A DNA stretch of 10,000 nt. Source: Theodoxus fluviatilis. Its lineage: Eukaryota; Mollusca; Gastropoda; Cycloneritida; Neritidae. Below the pieces are notes generated by a model, which was not told where the DNA came from, searched no databases, and was given only the letters and a program-made list of their open reading frames with translations. How positions within the stretch are numbered: position 1 is the first letter of the stretch; each line of letters starts with the position of its first letter. The DNA is taken from the NCBI GenBank assembly GCA_034096865.1, contig JAWQFJ010020330.1:1-10000 (forward strand). The letters run 5' to 3'. Positions 1-7,414 of the stretch are shown piece by piece. A program made the position numbers and the translations under genes.

Positions 1-640
1 CCAGTGAAGTCCACTACACTGGTAACGCTTTCAAGTTATTCACATGCACAGGGGTCAATTCTGTACTGACACCGGCTCAGGGCAATGAAAAAACCTCTAA
101 GGCTACGGCTCAGCAGACGCATAGTAAACATTTCTAATAATACTAATAACCAGAGTGCATGTAAAATGCGTTTCAACGTTTCGTCTCGAATTATCTTGTC
201 TTTCATTTACTTTGCTCTGATCACTTTTCCTTCGTGTTTCGAGAATGGACTTAATCAAGCTATCATACTTATGCACACATGATCAATCAAACGAACAAAC
301 ACATTCGCAAATGGCATGCATCCGGCATCGAATAATTCATAAGAAATTTTCCGCCGAGACAATTCTACAACATAATTTTTTACTCCAGGAATTTCTCAAA
401 GAATTACTAGATGCATACTGGTTTCAAACAAGTTCTAGCCTCACATATTATACACCCTTCAGCAGCTACACACAAATGTATTTCTTGCACGATACACACG
501 AAACATGATACTCTGTTGCCTCGTAAGAGGAACAAGTTTCGCCCACTTTGAGCCGAACAGCTATGATTCAGATGTCAGTATCAGAATATATTTCATTATC
601 GCTTATGAGTGAAAATCGAACCTACAAATAATACAAAGGA
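1..640. other. unique sequence, no gene seen
   Basis: The stretch is AT-leaning and holds only short open frames (65 and 87 codons) with no recognisable motif, no clear splice-site pair and no repeat structure. I see no RNA gene or transposon end in it. An exon of a gene lying mostly outside the window cannot be excluded. Confidence 0.5.
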
Positions 641-707
<67 letters not shown>

Positions 708-718
708 TACACACACAG
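641..718. repeat. (AC)n microsatellite
   Basis: The plus strand is an AC dinucleotide run of about 39 units, broken by a short GCGCGC patch near the left end and by GCACACATAC near the right end. Alternating purine-pyrimidine of this length can adopt Z-DNA. The apparent THTHTH and CVCVCV reading frames across it are artefacts of the repeat. Confidence 0.97.
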
Positions 719-748
719 AGGGACAGCTAGGCTGACGTCCGGAGAGTC

Positions 749-856
749 GGACGGACGGACGGACAGGCAGGCAGGTAAGCAGACAAGCAGACAGACAGGC
801 AGGTGAGCTGGCAGGCTGGCAGGCTGGCGGGCAAGCAGGCAGGCAGGCAGGCATGT

Positions 857-903
<47 letters not shown>

Positions 904-931
904 CGGGCAGGCAGGTGGGCAGGCAGGCAGT

Positions 932-979
<48 letters not shown>

Positions 980-1174
980 CAAATAGCACGCTAGCAGGTG
1001 GGCAGGCAGGCTGGCAGGCAGGCAGGCAAATAGCAAGCAAGCAGGTGGGCAGGCACGCTGGCAGGCAGGCAGGTAGGCAGGCAGGTAGACAAACAGGCAG
1101 GCAGGCAGGTAAGCAAGCAGGCAGGCGGGCAGACGGGCGGTAGTGCGCGTGCGCAGGCAGGCAGACAGGGAGGC
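749..1174. repeat. (GGAC)n/(GGCA)n compound tetranucleotide array
   Basis: Four GGAC units (749-764) pass directly into roughly 100 units of GGCA (AGGC), with many single-base variants such as GGTA, GGCT, GGCG and AAGC. The array is purine-rich on the plus strand. Because three units make twelve bases, every frame that lacks a stop reads as a four-residue repeat (Q-A-G-R on plus, C-L-P-A on minus). These frames are not genes. The block A-A-A-T-A-G-C-A near 981 and 1027 recurs within it, suggesting amplification of larger internal blocks. It sits 30 bp from the (AC)n tract, so the two form one compound locus. Confidence 0.95.
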
Positions 1175-1533
1175 ATACGGATTTTATTGCCAACGAGAGA
1201 AGAAAAAGGGTTGCAGAAGCGTGCTAAAGATTGATACCTATGGAATGCTCTGTATGGTTGTGAATTTTCTACCTTTGTAGCAATAATCCTCACGGCTCGA
1301 TTTTTAAAATGTTGAATTGGTAGTGTATTTGTTTACGTCGTAACATATTCCGAGACCCAACAACATTTTCCGGAGTACAAATGTACAGAAATGGAATTGG
1401 CTCGGGTTGGGAGCTGAAGGGTTGTTTTCATTCAATTTATGCACACTTGATTAGGCAGTTAACTCTTCCTTTTTGCGCGGGCGCGTACGTTTTGTACGGA
1501 TGCGTGGGCGTGGGAGCGTGGAGGAGATATTTG
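1175..1533. other. unique spacer, no gene seen
   Basis: This is ordinary mixed-composition sequence between two simple-repeat blocks. No open frame of useful length starts here outside the repeats, and no RNA gene or transposon end was seen. Confidence 0.5.
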
Positions 1534-2167
1534 CTGGTGGTAGTAGTGGTGGTGTTGCAGTGGTGGCGGTGGTAGTGGTGGCGGCGGCGGCAGCGACGGC
1601 ATATGTGGAGGTGGTAGTGGTGGTGGTAGTGGTGGCGTTGATAAGGTGGTCGCGGTGATAGTAGTAGTGGTGGTGGTAGAAGCGATGCTGATGGTTGTGG
1701 TGGTGGTGGCGGTAGTGGTGGTGGTGGTAATGTGGTAGTGGTGGTGGTAATGTGGTGGTGGTGGTGATGGTGGTGGTGGTAGTGATGGTAATGTCGGTAA
1801 TGGTGGTGATGGTGGCGTGGGAGAGGTGGTAGTGGCAGTGGTGGAAGTGGCAGTAGTGGTGGTGGTGGTGCTGATGGTTGTGGTGGTGCTAGTGGTCATT
1901 GTGGTGGAGGCGGTAGCGGTGGCGGTAATGTTGGGGTGGTGGTGGTGGTGGTAGTGGTTGTGAAAGTTGCAGTAGTGGTGGTGGTTGTGGCATGGATAAG
2001 GTGGTAGTTGCAGTGGTGGTGGCAGTAGTATTGGTGGTGGTGGTGATGTGGATAAGGTGGTAGAAGCAGTGGTGGTGGTGGTGACGATGGTGGTGGCGGC
2101 GGCGGTGGCGGTCTTGATAGGGTGGTGGAGGCGGCGGTGGCGGTCTTGTTAGGGTGGTGGTGGCGGG
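1534..2167. repeat. GGT-rich degenerate trinucleotide tract
   Basis: About 630 bp consists almost wholly of GGT/GTG/GTA/GCG triplets, with interspersed GAT, GTT and AAG triplets. The plus strand is G-rich with almost no C, an extreme strand asymmetry. Units are diverged, so this is an old (GGT)n/(GTG)n expansion. Several GGTGGTGG and GGCGGCGG clusters could form G-quadruplexes on the plus strand. The minus-strand Thr/Pro/Ser-rich frames (for example 1459-1899 and 1896-2201) are by-products of the triplet period; they show no signal peptide, domain or conserved motif. Confidence 0.93.
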
Positions 2168-2829
2168 TCATGTCTTTATACCAGCATTGTATCCTTCGCA
2201 TCTAGTCATACTGTCTAGATGACAATAAGATGCAGTATTTCACTTCGCCAGGAAACTTGAAAGCTCCAACACACTGCTCGATACGCCATGACACCTAATC
2301 AATGGCATTTCTAAAATTTCAATCTGTCATACCACATACGCTTTATCGTCCAAAACGCTCTTCCAAAAGTACTCTGCCTCTACCACGACACGAATGAACA
2401 GTACGTTTCTTTTTTTAATACGTAGAACAGACACGAGGAGAAGCAGGACGAAGCTGTCTGACAAAAGCGGGCTGGTCTGGCTACAGACAACATCTACACA
2501 GTTACGAGGCTGGAATAGCAGCTCGGGGCGGCAGAGAGACACGCGCGTAGGCGCTTGTTCCACGGGGATGTCGTTCCAACCGAGCAGTATTAATCACCGG
2601 CCTATAACCTGCCACGACTGGAACAGCTACAGAAACCACATGGCTCTCCCCCTGGTGTTTCGATGAAAACCGGACTGCGAGTGCTTTCCAATGCAGGAAA
2701 AATGCAGACATATGGCCTGATGCTTTGTTAGTTATATCCCTTACGTCCATTCGTTTCCACTTCTTCTTCTTTTCAAACGAGAAAGCGGTATTTACGAGAC
2801 ATATCGGGTTTAGTTGAGGATGTTTGAGG

Positions 2830-2831
<2 letters not shown>
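2168..2831. other. unique sequence, no gene seen
   Basis: Mixed-composition sequence follows the GGT tract. Overlapping open frames of 78 to 168 codons exist on both strands, but none shows a domain, and the minus-strand ones run into the neighbouring (AG)n/(AC)n tract as poly-Ser-Leu or Cys-Val. I see no transposon ends. Confidence 0.45.

Positions 2832-2882
<51 letters not shown>
2832..2882. repeat. (AG)n microsatellite
   Basis: There are about 25 uninterrupted AG units. The tract is a perfect purine mirror repeat, able in principle to form a triplex. It adjoins an AC-rich tract directly downstream, making a compound AG/AC locus. Confidence 0.96.
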
Positions 2883-2884
<2 letters not shown>

Positions 2885-2990
2885 ATATATACACACGCAT
2901 ACACACATACAAAAAACACACACACACATACACACGCACCCGCGCACGCACACACACACGCGAGCGCGCGCGCATGCACATATACACAGC
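2885..2990. repeat. degenerate AC/GC-rich dinucleotide repeat
   Basis: ACAC runs are interspersed with ATAC, AAAA, CGCA and a GCGAGCGCGCGCGC patch near 2959-2974. It looks like an aged (AC)n continuation of the adjacent (AG)n array. Confidence 0.85.
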
Positions 2991-3960
2991 GAAGGGCGTA
3001 ACCTCCAAGCATTTGCGTCACAACGTCATACTGCCAAGGAGAGCGACGAGGGGCAGATAACCCCGGGTGGGCCGGGGCACTGCTTTCTGAGTGTGCTGCG
3101 TCCATGTTCTACACTCGTTCATTTGTCAGCCAGCCACGAGTTCTCACAAAAACGCACTCGCGTATATTACGCCCTCAAGCGCTATCGCTTTTATCGCAGC
3201 CCACAGGGGACTGTTGGTTACGTCCAATTAAAACTGCTGTCTTGCCGTAACCCCTTCGCTTTCCACCGCGCATCACTTTCTCCCTTTGCCCCACCACCAC
3301 CCCTCGCCTTCTCTCTCCAGCACCTGTCCTCTTTTTCCAGCTGCCCCTGGTTAAACACTTCACTGCCGAAAAACAACTGGCGTTTCCCCCTGGCGCCGAT
3401 AACGTAGCGATACATTACACCTTGTATCCTTGTGCCTTCCAGGCCCAGATAACATACTCCGTATCACGGGGAGATTGCAGACAGGGGGCTAATATTAACA
3501 GCTACACCGGGCCCATACAAGATGGCGCGATCAGCGCCGACGGTGAGGAAGCAGGGACAATTCCAACATTGAAGTGCAGAGAAATTCAATGTCCCTCCGC
3601 TGAAACGCGTCGATTAATGCTGGCCCGATATCTCTTTGGCAAAATAACATGTTTCGATGAGATATATCATTTCGAACAGTGGGGCGTTTTTAGCACCAAA
3701 TTGTTTGTGTATCTGACAAACGCGATTGCAGTGGACGGAAACTAAGCAAAATAAAACCATTTAGGAGAGCGACCGAGTCTTGTCATCAATGGTGGCGATG
3801 GTATTGCTACTGATGTTGTTAATAACTGTGTTGCAACAGTCGGTGCGCCTAGGTGATTTGAGTACTTCATAGAATTTTCTGTACAACAGCCCCTCCTCTG
3901 ATTTTGACCAATGTCCATTTTCTGTTAAGGTTTGTTCTAATTGAGCGCAGTCCCCGAATA
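2991..3960. other. unique sequence, no convincing gene
   Basis: The longest plus-strand frame (3422-3745, 107 codons) has no ATG near its 5' end, so it is not a credible complete gene. It closes with TAA six bases before an AATAAA (3751-3756), so a terminal exon is possible but unsupported. A pyrimidine tract followed by CAG near 3305-3321 resembles a splice acceptor. None of the frames translates to a domain I recognise. Confidence 0.4.
3518..3542 (+). promoter_or_regulatory. YY1-like CAAGATGGCG with short ATG frame
   Basis: The decamer CAAGATGGCG (3518-3527) fits the known vertebrate YY1 core (AAGATGGCG). The ATG at 3522 has A at -3 and G at +4, a favourable context. It opens seven codons before a GTGAGG (3543-3548) that could serve as a splice donor, and read-through meets a stop about ten codons later. 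A short first exon at a promoter is possible, but a chance match is as likely. The same decamer occurs at 7669-7678. Confidence 0.2.
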
Positions 3961-4569
3961 GAACGAAGGCCGAAGTGGACTTTAGCGAACATGTTCGGGG
4001 ACTTTGCATACGAATTGGCTAAAGAGGACTTAGCGAACATGTTCGGGGACTTTGCATACGAATTGGCTAAAGAGGACTTAGCGAACATGTTCGGGGACTT
4101 TGCATACGAATTGGCTAAAGAGGACTTAGCGAACATGTTCGGGGACTTTGCATACGAATTGGCTAAAGAGGACTTAGCGAACATGTTCGGGGACTTTGCA
4201 TACGAATTGGCTAAAGAGGACTTAGCGAACATGTTCGGGGACTTTGCATACGAATTGGCTAAAGAGGACTTAGCGAACATGTTCGGGGACTTTGCATACG
4301 AATTGGCTAAAGAGGACTTAGCGAACATGTTCGGGGACTTTGCATACGAATTGGCTAAAGAGGACTTAGCGAACATGTTCGGGGACTTTGCATACGAATT
4401 GGCTAAAGAGGACTTAGCGAACATGTTCGGGGACTTTGCATACGAATTGGCTAAAGAGGACTTAGCGAACATGTTCGGGGACTTTGCATACGAATTGGCT
4501 AAAGAGGACTTAGCGAACATGTTCGGGGACTTTGCATCCGACTTGGCCGAAGCGAAAATTCCAGCCTAG
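3904..4569 (+). other. open frame through the 48-bp array, coding status doubtful
   Basis: The plus frame stays open for 222 codons including the stop. The upstream part has no ATG; the frame opens at a TTG, and the first in-frame ATG (3991) is inside the first repeat unit. The repeated peptide is acidic and amphipathic-looking (L, M, F, F, Y and L at regular places), which could be structural. However, a minus-strand frame (4520 down to 3867, 217 codons, true ATG) is equally open. Two opposite frames staying open by arithmetic is the simplest explanation. No promoter, signal peptide or splice context is visible. Confidence 0.15.
3964..4557. repeat. 48-bp minisatellite, 12 tandem units
   Basis: Units start at 3982 and recur every 48 bases to 4510. 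The eleven units from 3982 to 4509 appear identical base for base. The last unit (4510-4557) decays in its second half, and a partial decayed unit precedes 3982 from about 3964. Both edge copies read GGCCGAAG where the inner copies read GGCTAAAG, as expected when the array interior is homogenised and the edges are not. Each unit holds the perfect palindrome GAACATGTTC. There are no spacers of differing sequence, so this is not a CRISPR. Because 48 is 16 codons, one frame per strand stays open: on plus a 16-residue unit with Met-Phe-Gly-Asp-Phe at its centre, on minus one with Ser-Pro-Asn-Met-Phe. Confidence 0.97.
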
Positions 4570-4605
4570 GCTTTCTGAGACTCCCAAACGAAAGAGCGAT
4601 CTTAT

Positions 4606-4893
4606 ATGACTTATCCGGACGCAACTTCTGTCTACTTCGTCCAAGTCTACATCAGACTTCGAAGAAGACGAACACATAAGTCTACTCCGAACTTCGGACA
4701 CTTGGCACATCCCAAAATCACTTGCGCGAAGTCAAAACTTCGGCGTAGTAGGCCAAAGCTTCGCCCAGTTAAATACATCTTTACTGACACACAAGGATAC
4801 ATGTTCGCGGGTGGAGAGAATAGTTTAGCTGCATTTGTAACGAGACGTAGTGAGAAAGTGTCATTGAGGAACTTGCGACGTATTCAACAATAA
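4606..4893 (+). CDS. doubtful 95-codon open frame with downstream AATAAA
   Basis: A true ATG opens a 95-residue frame that is basic in its first half (an Arg-rich run near residues 18-22, several Lys/Arg later). It has no recognised domain, membrane segment or cysteine pattern. The TAA stop is followed within ten bases by AATAAA (4903-4908) and then a GT-rich patch (4918-4940), which is the order expected of a polyadenylation site. It lies in the same phase as the frame through the 48-bp array but is separated from it by two stops (4567 and near 4576). With only this evidence it is more likely a chance frame than a gene. Confidence 0.12.
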   Translation: MTYPDATSVYFVQVYIRLRRRRTHKSTPNFGHLAHPKITCAKSKLRRSRPKLRPVKYIFTDTQGYMFAGGENSLAAFVTRRSEKVSLRNLRRIQQ

Positions 4894-4902
4894 CCAGGAG
4901 CA

Positions 4903-4908
4903 AATAAA
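4903..4908 (+). promoter_or_regulatory. AATAAA, possible poly(A) signal
   Basis: The canonical hexamer stands ten bases after the stop of the open frame at 4606-4893, with GT-rich sequence 10-30 bases downstream. The hexamer is common by chance in AT-rich DNA. Confidence 0.2.
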
Positions 4909-5451
4909 CACCGCACTCGTCGAGTTTTGTTCAAAGTGTATACAACTCTTGAAATACGAAGTACCGTACTATATTTTAAAAAGAGAGAAAAAGATAAAGA
5001 ACAGTTTGCACGTCGTTCTTTTCGTTGCTCAGCAGAAATCTCCAATGATGAACCAGTGCTGATGTTTCAGAATCGAACGCAACTAAAGATCTTTCAGCCC
5101 ACACGACTATGCAGGAAAACTCAACCACAAGTAGTTTGATCAAACTTTCCCCCATTTTCTGGCTGTAGCAAGACTGAAGAGTGACTGCAGACACAGAGTA
5201 AAGTTCCAATCAATGCTCTTGACAAAGTACAGAGATCATCCGTGTCGGTTGGTGCTTTTTCTTAATACTAAGTCTGCGTCACGCGAGGCCTTACACACAC
5301 GACTGGGGAAAAAAGGATGTATTGCAGGGACAATTCTGGCAGTCCGCCAGCTCCGAGGCGCGAATAATGCCTTGTACAGAACCGTATTTTTGGGTTAAAA
5401 GTGATATTTCGTGCAAAGATGTAAGGATGAGGCTCTGTGGTCTATCACTAG

Positions 5452-5720
5452 TATCAGTCTGTGTAGGCGATGTAAGGCCAATGGCTACTCACATCCCAAG
5501 TGCTGGCGATGTAAGGCCAATGGCTACTCACATCCCAAGTGCTGGCGATGTAAGGCCAATGGCTACTCACATCCCAAGTGCTGGAGCTTGAGTAAGTCGA
5601 GCGATGTAAGGCCAATGGCTACTCACATCCCAAGTGCTGGCGATGTAAGGCCAATGGCTACTCACATCCCAAGTGCTGGAGCTTGAGTAAGTCGAGACTT
5701 CATTTCCCTAATTGACTCCA
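5452..5720 (+). repeat. dispersed repeat copy 1, internally amplified
   Basis: Outside the internal array, this stretch aligns with copies at 5833-6003, 8670-8815 and 9169-9330. The shared order is a CAGTC/TATCAG word, GTAAGGCCA with ATGG or ATTG, a CACATC or TATCAC word, GTAAGT, and ATTTCCCTA. The unamplified family unit is about 150 bp. The right part after about 5720 is lost or too diverged to follow. A 39-bp inner segment is amplified here, as described separately. Confidence 0.65.
5468..5696 (+). repeat. 39-bp tandem array with 17-bp spacers (higher-order)
   Basis: Five identical 39-bp units start at 5468, 5507, 5546, 5602 and 5641, each beginning CGATGTAAGG. A 17-bp segment (AGCTTGAGTAAGTCGAG) follows unit 3 (5585-5601) and unit 5 (5680-5696). 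The order is therefore 39x3, 17, 39x2, 17. The spacer is the natural continuation of the parental dispersed repeat, so the array arose first by amplifying 39 bp and then by duplicating two units plus spacer. The frame across it is open only because 39 is a multiple of three. Confidence 0.95.
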
Positions 5721-5756
5721 AAGACGATCACGCTAATGATTTCACTACAAATTGCG

Positions 5757-5786
5757 CTTTTTTCTTTTTTTTTCTTTCTCTTTTTT
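5757..5786. repeat. T-rich pyrimidine tract
   Basis: About 30 bases of T with scattered C. It could be the A-rich tail of an old minus-strand retroelement insertion, but no matching body or target duplication is visible. Confidence 0.5.
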
Positions 5787-5832
5787 GTGGCAAACTTTTT
5801 TTAAGACAGTGTTGAGTTCACGGACGTCGAAT

Positions 5833-6003
5833 GAATGAATGGATTGTACACGGCCTGTCAGTCAGGTATAGCAGGCCACGTAAGGCCATTGATTACGCAT
5901 ATCACAAAAGCCAGTTTGTGTAAGTGCAAGTCACGTCTGTATTTCCTTTGTTATTCTCCCTTGACGAATCGCGTGCAGAGACGCGGTGGGTCTAATCTTA
6001 CCC
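5833..6003 (+). repeat. dispersed repeat copy 2, abuts the left arm
   Basis: The copy begins with a short GAAT/GGAT run (5829-5843) and ends at CTTACCCC (5997-6004), directly against the left inverted arm. It aligns along its length with copy 4 (9169-9330): ACGGCCTGTCAG with ACGACCTATCAG, GTAAGGCCATTG with ATAACGCCATTA, GACGAATCGCG with TACGAATCGCG, and GGTGGGTCTAATCTTACCCC with GGTGGGTCAATTCTTACCCC. Identity is roughly 65-75% by eye. No coding content. Confidence 0.7.
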
Positions 6004-6015
6004 CACTCTAGTCCA

Positions 6016-6050
6016 CTAGAGATTTCGCCCGCCGGCGAAACAGTCTCTAG
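6016..6050. other. subterminal hairpin of left arm
   Basis: CTAGAGA-TTTCGCC, loop CGCC, GGCGAAA-CAG-TCTCTAG. Two stems of seven pairs are separated by a three-base bulge. The corresponding structure is kept in the right arm although bulge bases differ. A hairpin followed closely by CTRR is the known 3' signature of Helitrons; here the outward-following tetramer is CTAG, five bases out. Confidence 0.8.
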
Positions 6051-6060
6051 AACAGTTCAT

Positions 6061-6070
6061 ATCACGTGAT
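6061..6070. promoter_or_regulatory. ATCACGTGAT palindrome (E-box core)
   Basis: A perfect 10-bp palindrome with a CACGTG core, unchanged in the right arm (9726-9735). CACGTG binds bHLH-type factors in animals. Its retention in both arms may reflect function or simply a recent common origin. Confidence 0.3.
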
Positions 6071-6372
6071 GGAAATAATCCGTCCGTAATATTCATAAGG
6101 AGGTCACACGAGAGGCTTGTGGGACAGCGCTCTGCTCTCTGACATACGCCGTTAAAGTAGTTCTATTTCGCACAAAACTAATAAATTACGCTTGTTGAGG
6201 CAATAGACAAGCGTTTATTCGATAAAATGAAATGTTTGTTGAAATGGAAACACGATTTGACATCTGAATGATTTCTGTAAAAAGTGGAAAAAATAGTATC
6301 CAGAACGAGCTATTTTTGGCACAATGCTGTGTTGCGAAGGGTCAAGTCTATTACGCATTCACTGCGAACTGC

Positions 6373-6704
6373 GCAAGAGTCACTACTGACTCGGGTTCAC
6401 AGAATAGTCTTACCCACAACCTACAAGGGGATCAATAAACTGAACATCTGCAAAACGTCAATTAGTGAAAAACTTTGTTACGAGTATGTCTGCCCATTAC
6501 CATTTTTCGAAGAAATTTAATCTGTACCACATTTGCGGGACTGCAATACATAGAAGACCTGCTAGTTGACATTTTCCCGTCGCCTGACACCTACCAGCAT
6601 CTGCTCCGTGGTCACAGGGGATGGAAATCCCAAGACCGAATTTTGTTTGTGTTGGTAGACACCATCTGTATACCTGTCAACCCCGGATGAACCAGCCCTT
6701 ACCT
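6373..6704. other. unique sequence, no gene seen
   Basis: The sequence inside the left arm is unrelated to that inside the right arm. Short frames of 62-78 codons show no motif. Confidence 0.45.
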
Positions 6705-6747
6705 CCCCCCCCCCCCCCCCTACCCCCACCCCCCCCCCCCACCTCCC
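6705..6747. repeat. poly(C) tract
   Basis: C16, then TA-C5-A-C12 and ACCTCCC. The minus strand is a long G-run able to form a G-quadruplex. Run lengths should be treated with caution because homopolymers of this size are error-prone in sequencing. Confidence 0.9.
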
Positions 6748-7031
6748 TTAAAAAAGGCACGAAACATTATATACTCCTAAGCAAATTTCCATCGAGTGCC
6801 GATTAAAAAAGAGGGTGTATGCTTTCGATGAATTCGTGCAAACATACACGGCAACTCAAATCCCGAGCCATAAGCCACCGATTGCGAGTAAACAATTTGT
6901 TTTTGAAGATGTCAAAACGTCCCGCACATTTTGCATTTACCCGTACAAAGACTGACTGTATGCCGTGTGCGCAAAAAAAAAAATCTTCCCGTAAAGTTTT
7001 ATACGGGTATACATGCAACACGGACCACTTT
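6748..7031. other. unique spacer, no gene seen
   Basis: AT-rich sequence between the poly(C) tract and the tRNA-like unit. Open frames on both strands (for example 6819-7148 plus) continue into the SINE-like sequence and carry no recognised domain. Confidence 0.4.
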
Positions 7032-7165
7032 AGCACAGCTGGTGTGGCATTTCGGGCGCTAACCGAAAGGTCGCGGGTTCAGTACCCGCCTGTGATCCCA
7101 CATTTTTTTCCTGTCTGCCCTTCGCAGGGCTTCGGTTCTGCATGTTGAAATATGCATCTGTCTAT
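7032..7165 (+). mobile_element. tRNA-derived SINE-like unit
   Basis: Residues 7032-7100 can be folded as a shortened tRNA: acceptor AGCACAG (7032-7038) against CTGTGAT (7090-7096) with one mismatch, and a perfect T-stem GCGGG/CCCGC around loop TTCAGTA (7073-7089). The following C-CCA (7097-7100) sits where a tRNA 3' end would lie. GGTTCAGTACC matches the pol III B box (GGTTCRANNCC) except in the two positions after the TTC core. The D arm is degenerate and the total of 66 bases is too short for a working tRNA. The trailing sequence, with a TTTTTTT run and ending near TCTATATAAAC, would be the SINE body. I infer a SINE rather than a tRNA gene. Confidence 0.55.
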
Positions 7166-7303
7166 ATAAACACTGCTGTGAGATGGGATCACCATTGCTG
7201 CACTATGGAGCTAGGCTGGTGGCCAGCGACGGCTATGGTTATCAAAAAACACTCCCGAGTGACTGTGTCTCTCGCACTTGGGGCACATTAACGCTGACCG
7301 TTG

Positions 7304-7305
<2 letters not shown>
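7166..7305. other. unique spacer before (GAT)n
   Basis: Short mixed sequence with no gene or identifiable repeat. A 9-bp inverted match (GTGATCCCA 7092-7100, TGGGATCAC 7184-7192) links it to the tRNA-like unit, but such a match is expected by chance. Confidence 0.35.
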
Positions 7306-7372
<67 letters not shown>

Positions 7373-7414
7373 TGATGGTGATGATGATGATGATGATGGT
7401 GATGGTGATGATAA
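7306..7414. repeat. (GAT)n trinucleotide repeat
   Basis: About 22 uninterrupted GAT units (7306-7372), then an interrupted continuation with GGT/GAT triplets up to the tRNA-like head of the next SINE. On plus it reads as poly-Asp, which is a repeat artefact. Confidence 0.96.

Larger units (their letters stand above)
4558..5451. other. unique sequence, short CTTCG words near the array
   Basis: The first 200 bases repeat the words CTTCG/CGAAG many times (for example 4636-4640, 4667-4674, 4736-4742 and 4757-4764). They may be a decayed extension of the 48-bp family, whose edge units contain CGAAG. The rest is unremarkable, with short unrelated frames on both strands. Confidence 0.4.
6004..6372 (-). 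mobile_element. left inverted arm
   Basis: Read on the minus strand, this arm aligns end to end with 9404-9790 on plus, with a few short gaps (about 12 and 6 bases) and scattered substitutions. Homology stops at GCGAACT near 6372. Read in the minus direction, the outer end has a hairpin (6016-6050) and then CTAG (6008-6011). The arm contains the palindrome ATCACGTGAT at 6061-6070. No open frame of note. Confidence 0.85.

Noticed and set aside
54..82. Fifth copy of the dispersed repeat (GGGGTCAATTCT near the window start)
   Set aside because: Only about a dozen bases match the family's GTGGGTCAATTCTTACCCC word, with no further ordered similarity on either side.
596..1193. Long minus-strand Cys/Leu/Pro/Ala-rich and plus-strand Gln/Ala/Gly/Arg frames
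   Set aside because: They are direct translations of (AC)n and (GGCA)n. The four-residue period follows from three tetranucleotide units per twelve bases, and several overlapping frames are open at once.
1459..2201. Thr/Pro-rich minus-strand frames resembling mucin
   Set aside because: They arise from the GGT-rich tract, have no signal peptide or cysteine domain, and end where the repeat ends.
3422..3745. 107-codon plus-strand frame followed by AATAAA
   Set aside because: It opens at a TTG, its only in-frame ATG is more than half way through, and the translation shows no domain. A terminal exon is possible but unsupported.
3964..4557. CRISPR-like array
   Set aside because: Units are contiguous and identical with no variable spacers, no cas genes exist nearby, and the surroundings are eukaryotic repeats.
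5757..5786. Tail of a minus-strand LINE or retrocopy
   Set aside because: Only the T-rich tract is present. No retroelement body, reverse transcriptase fragment or target duplication could be found beside it.
7092..7192. 9-bp inverted repeat GTGATCCCA / TGGGATCAC as transposon ends
   Set aside because: A 9-bp match within 100 bp is expected a few times by chance in 10 kb, and no target duplication accompanies it.
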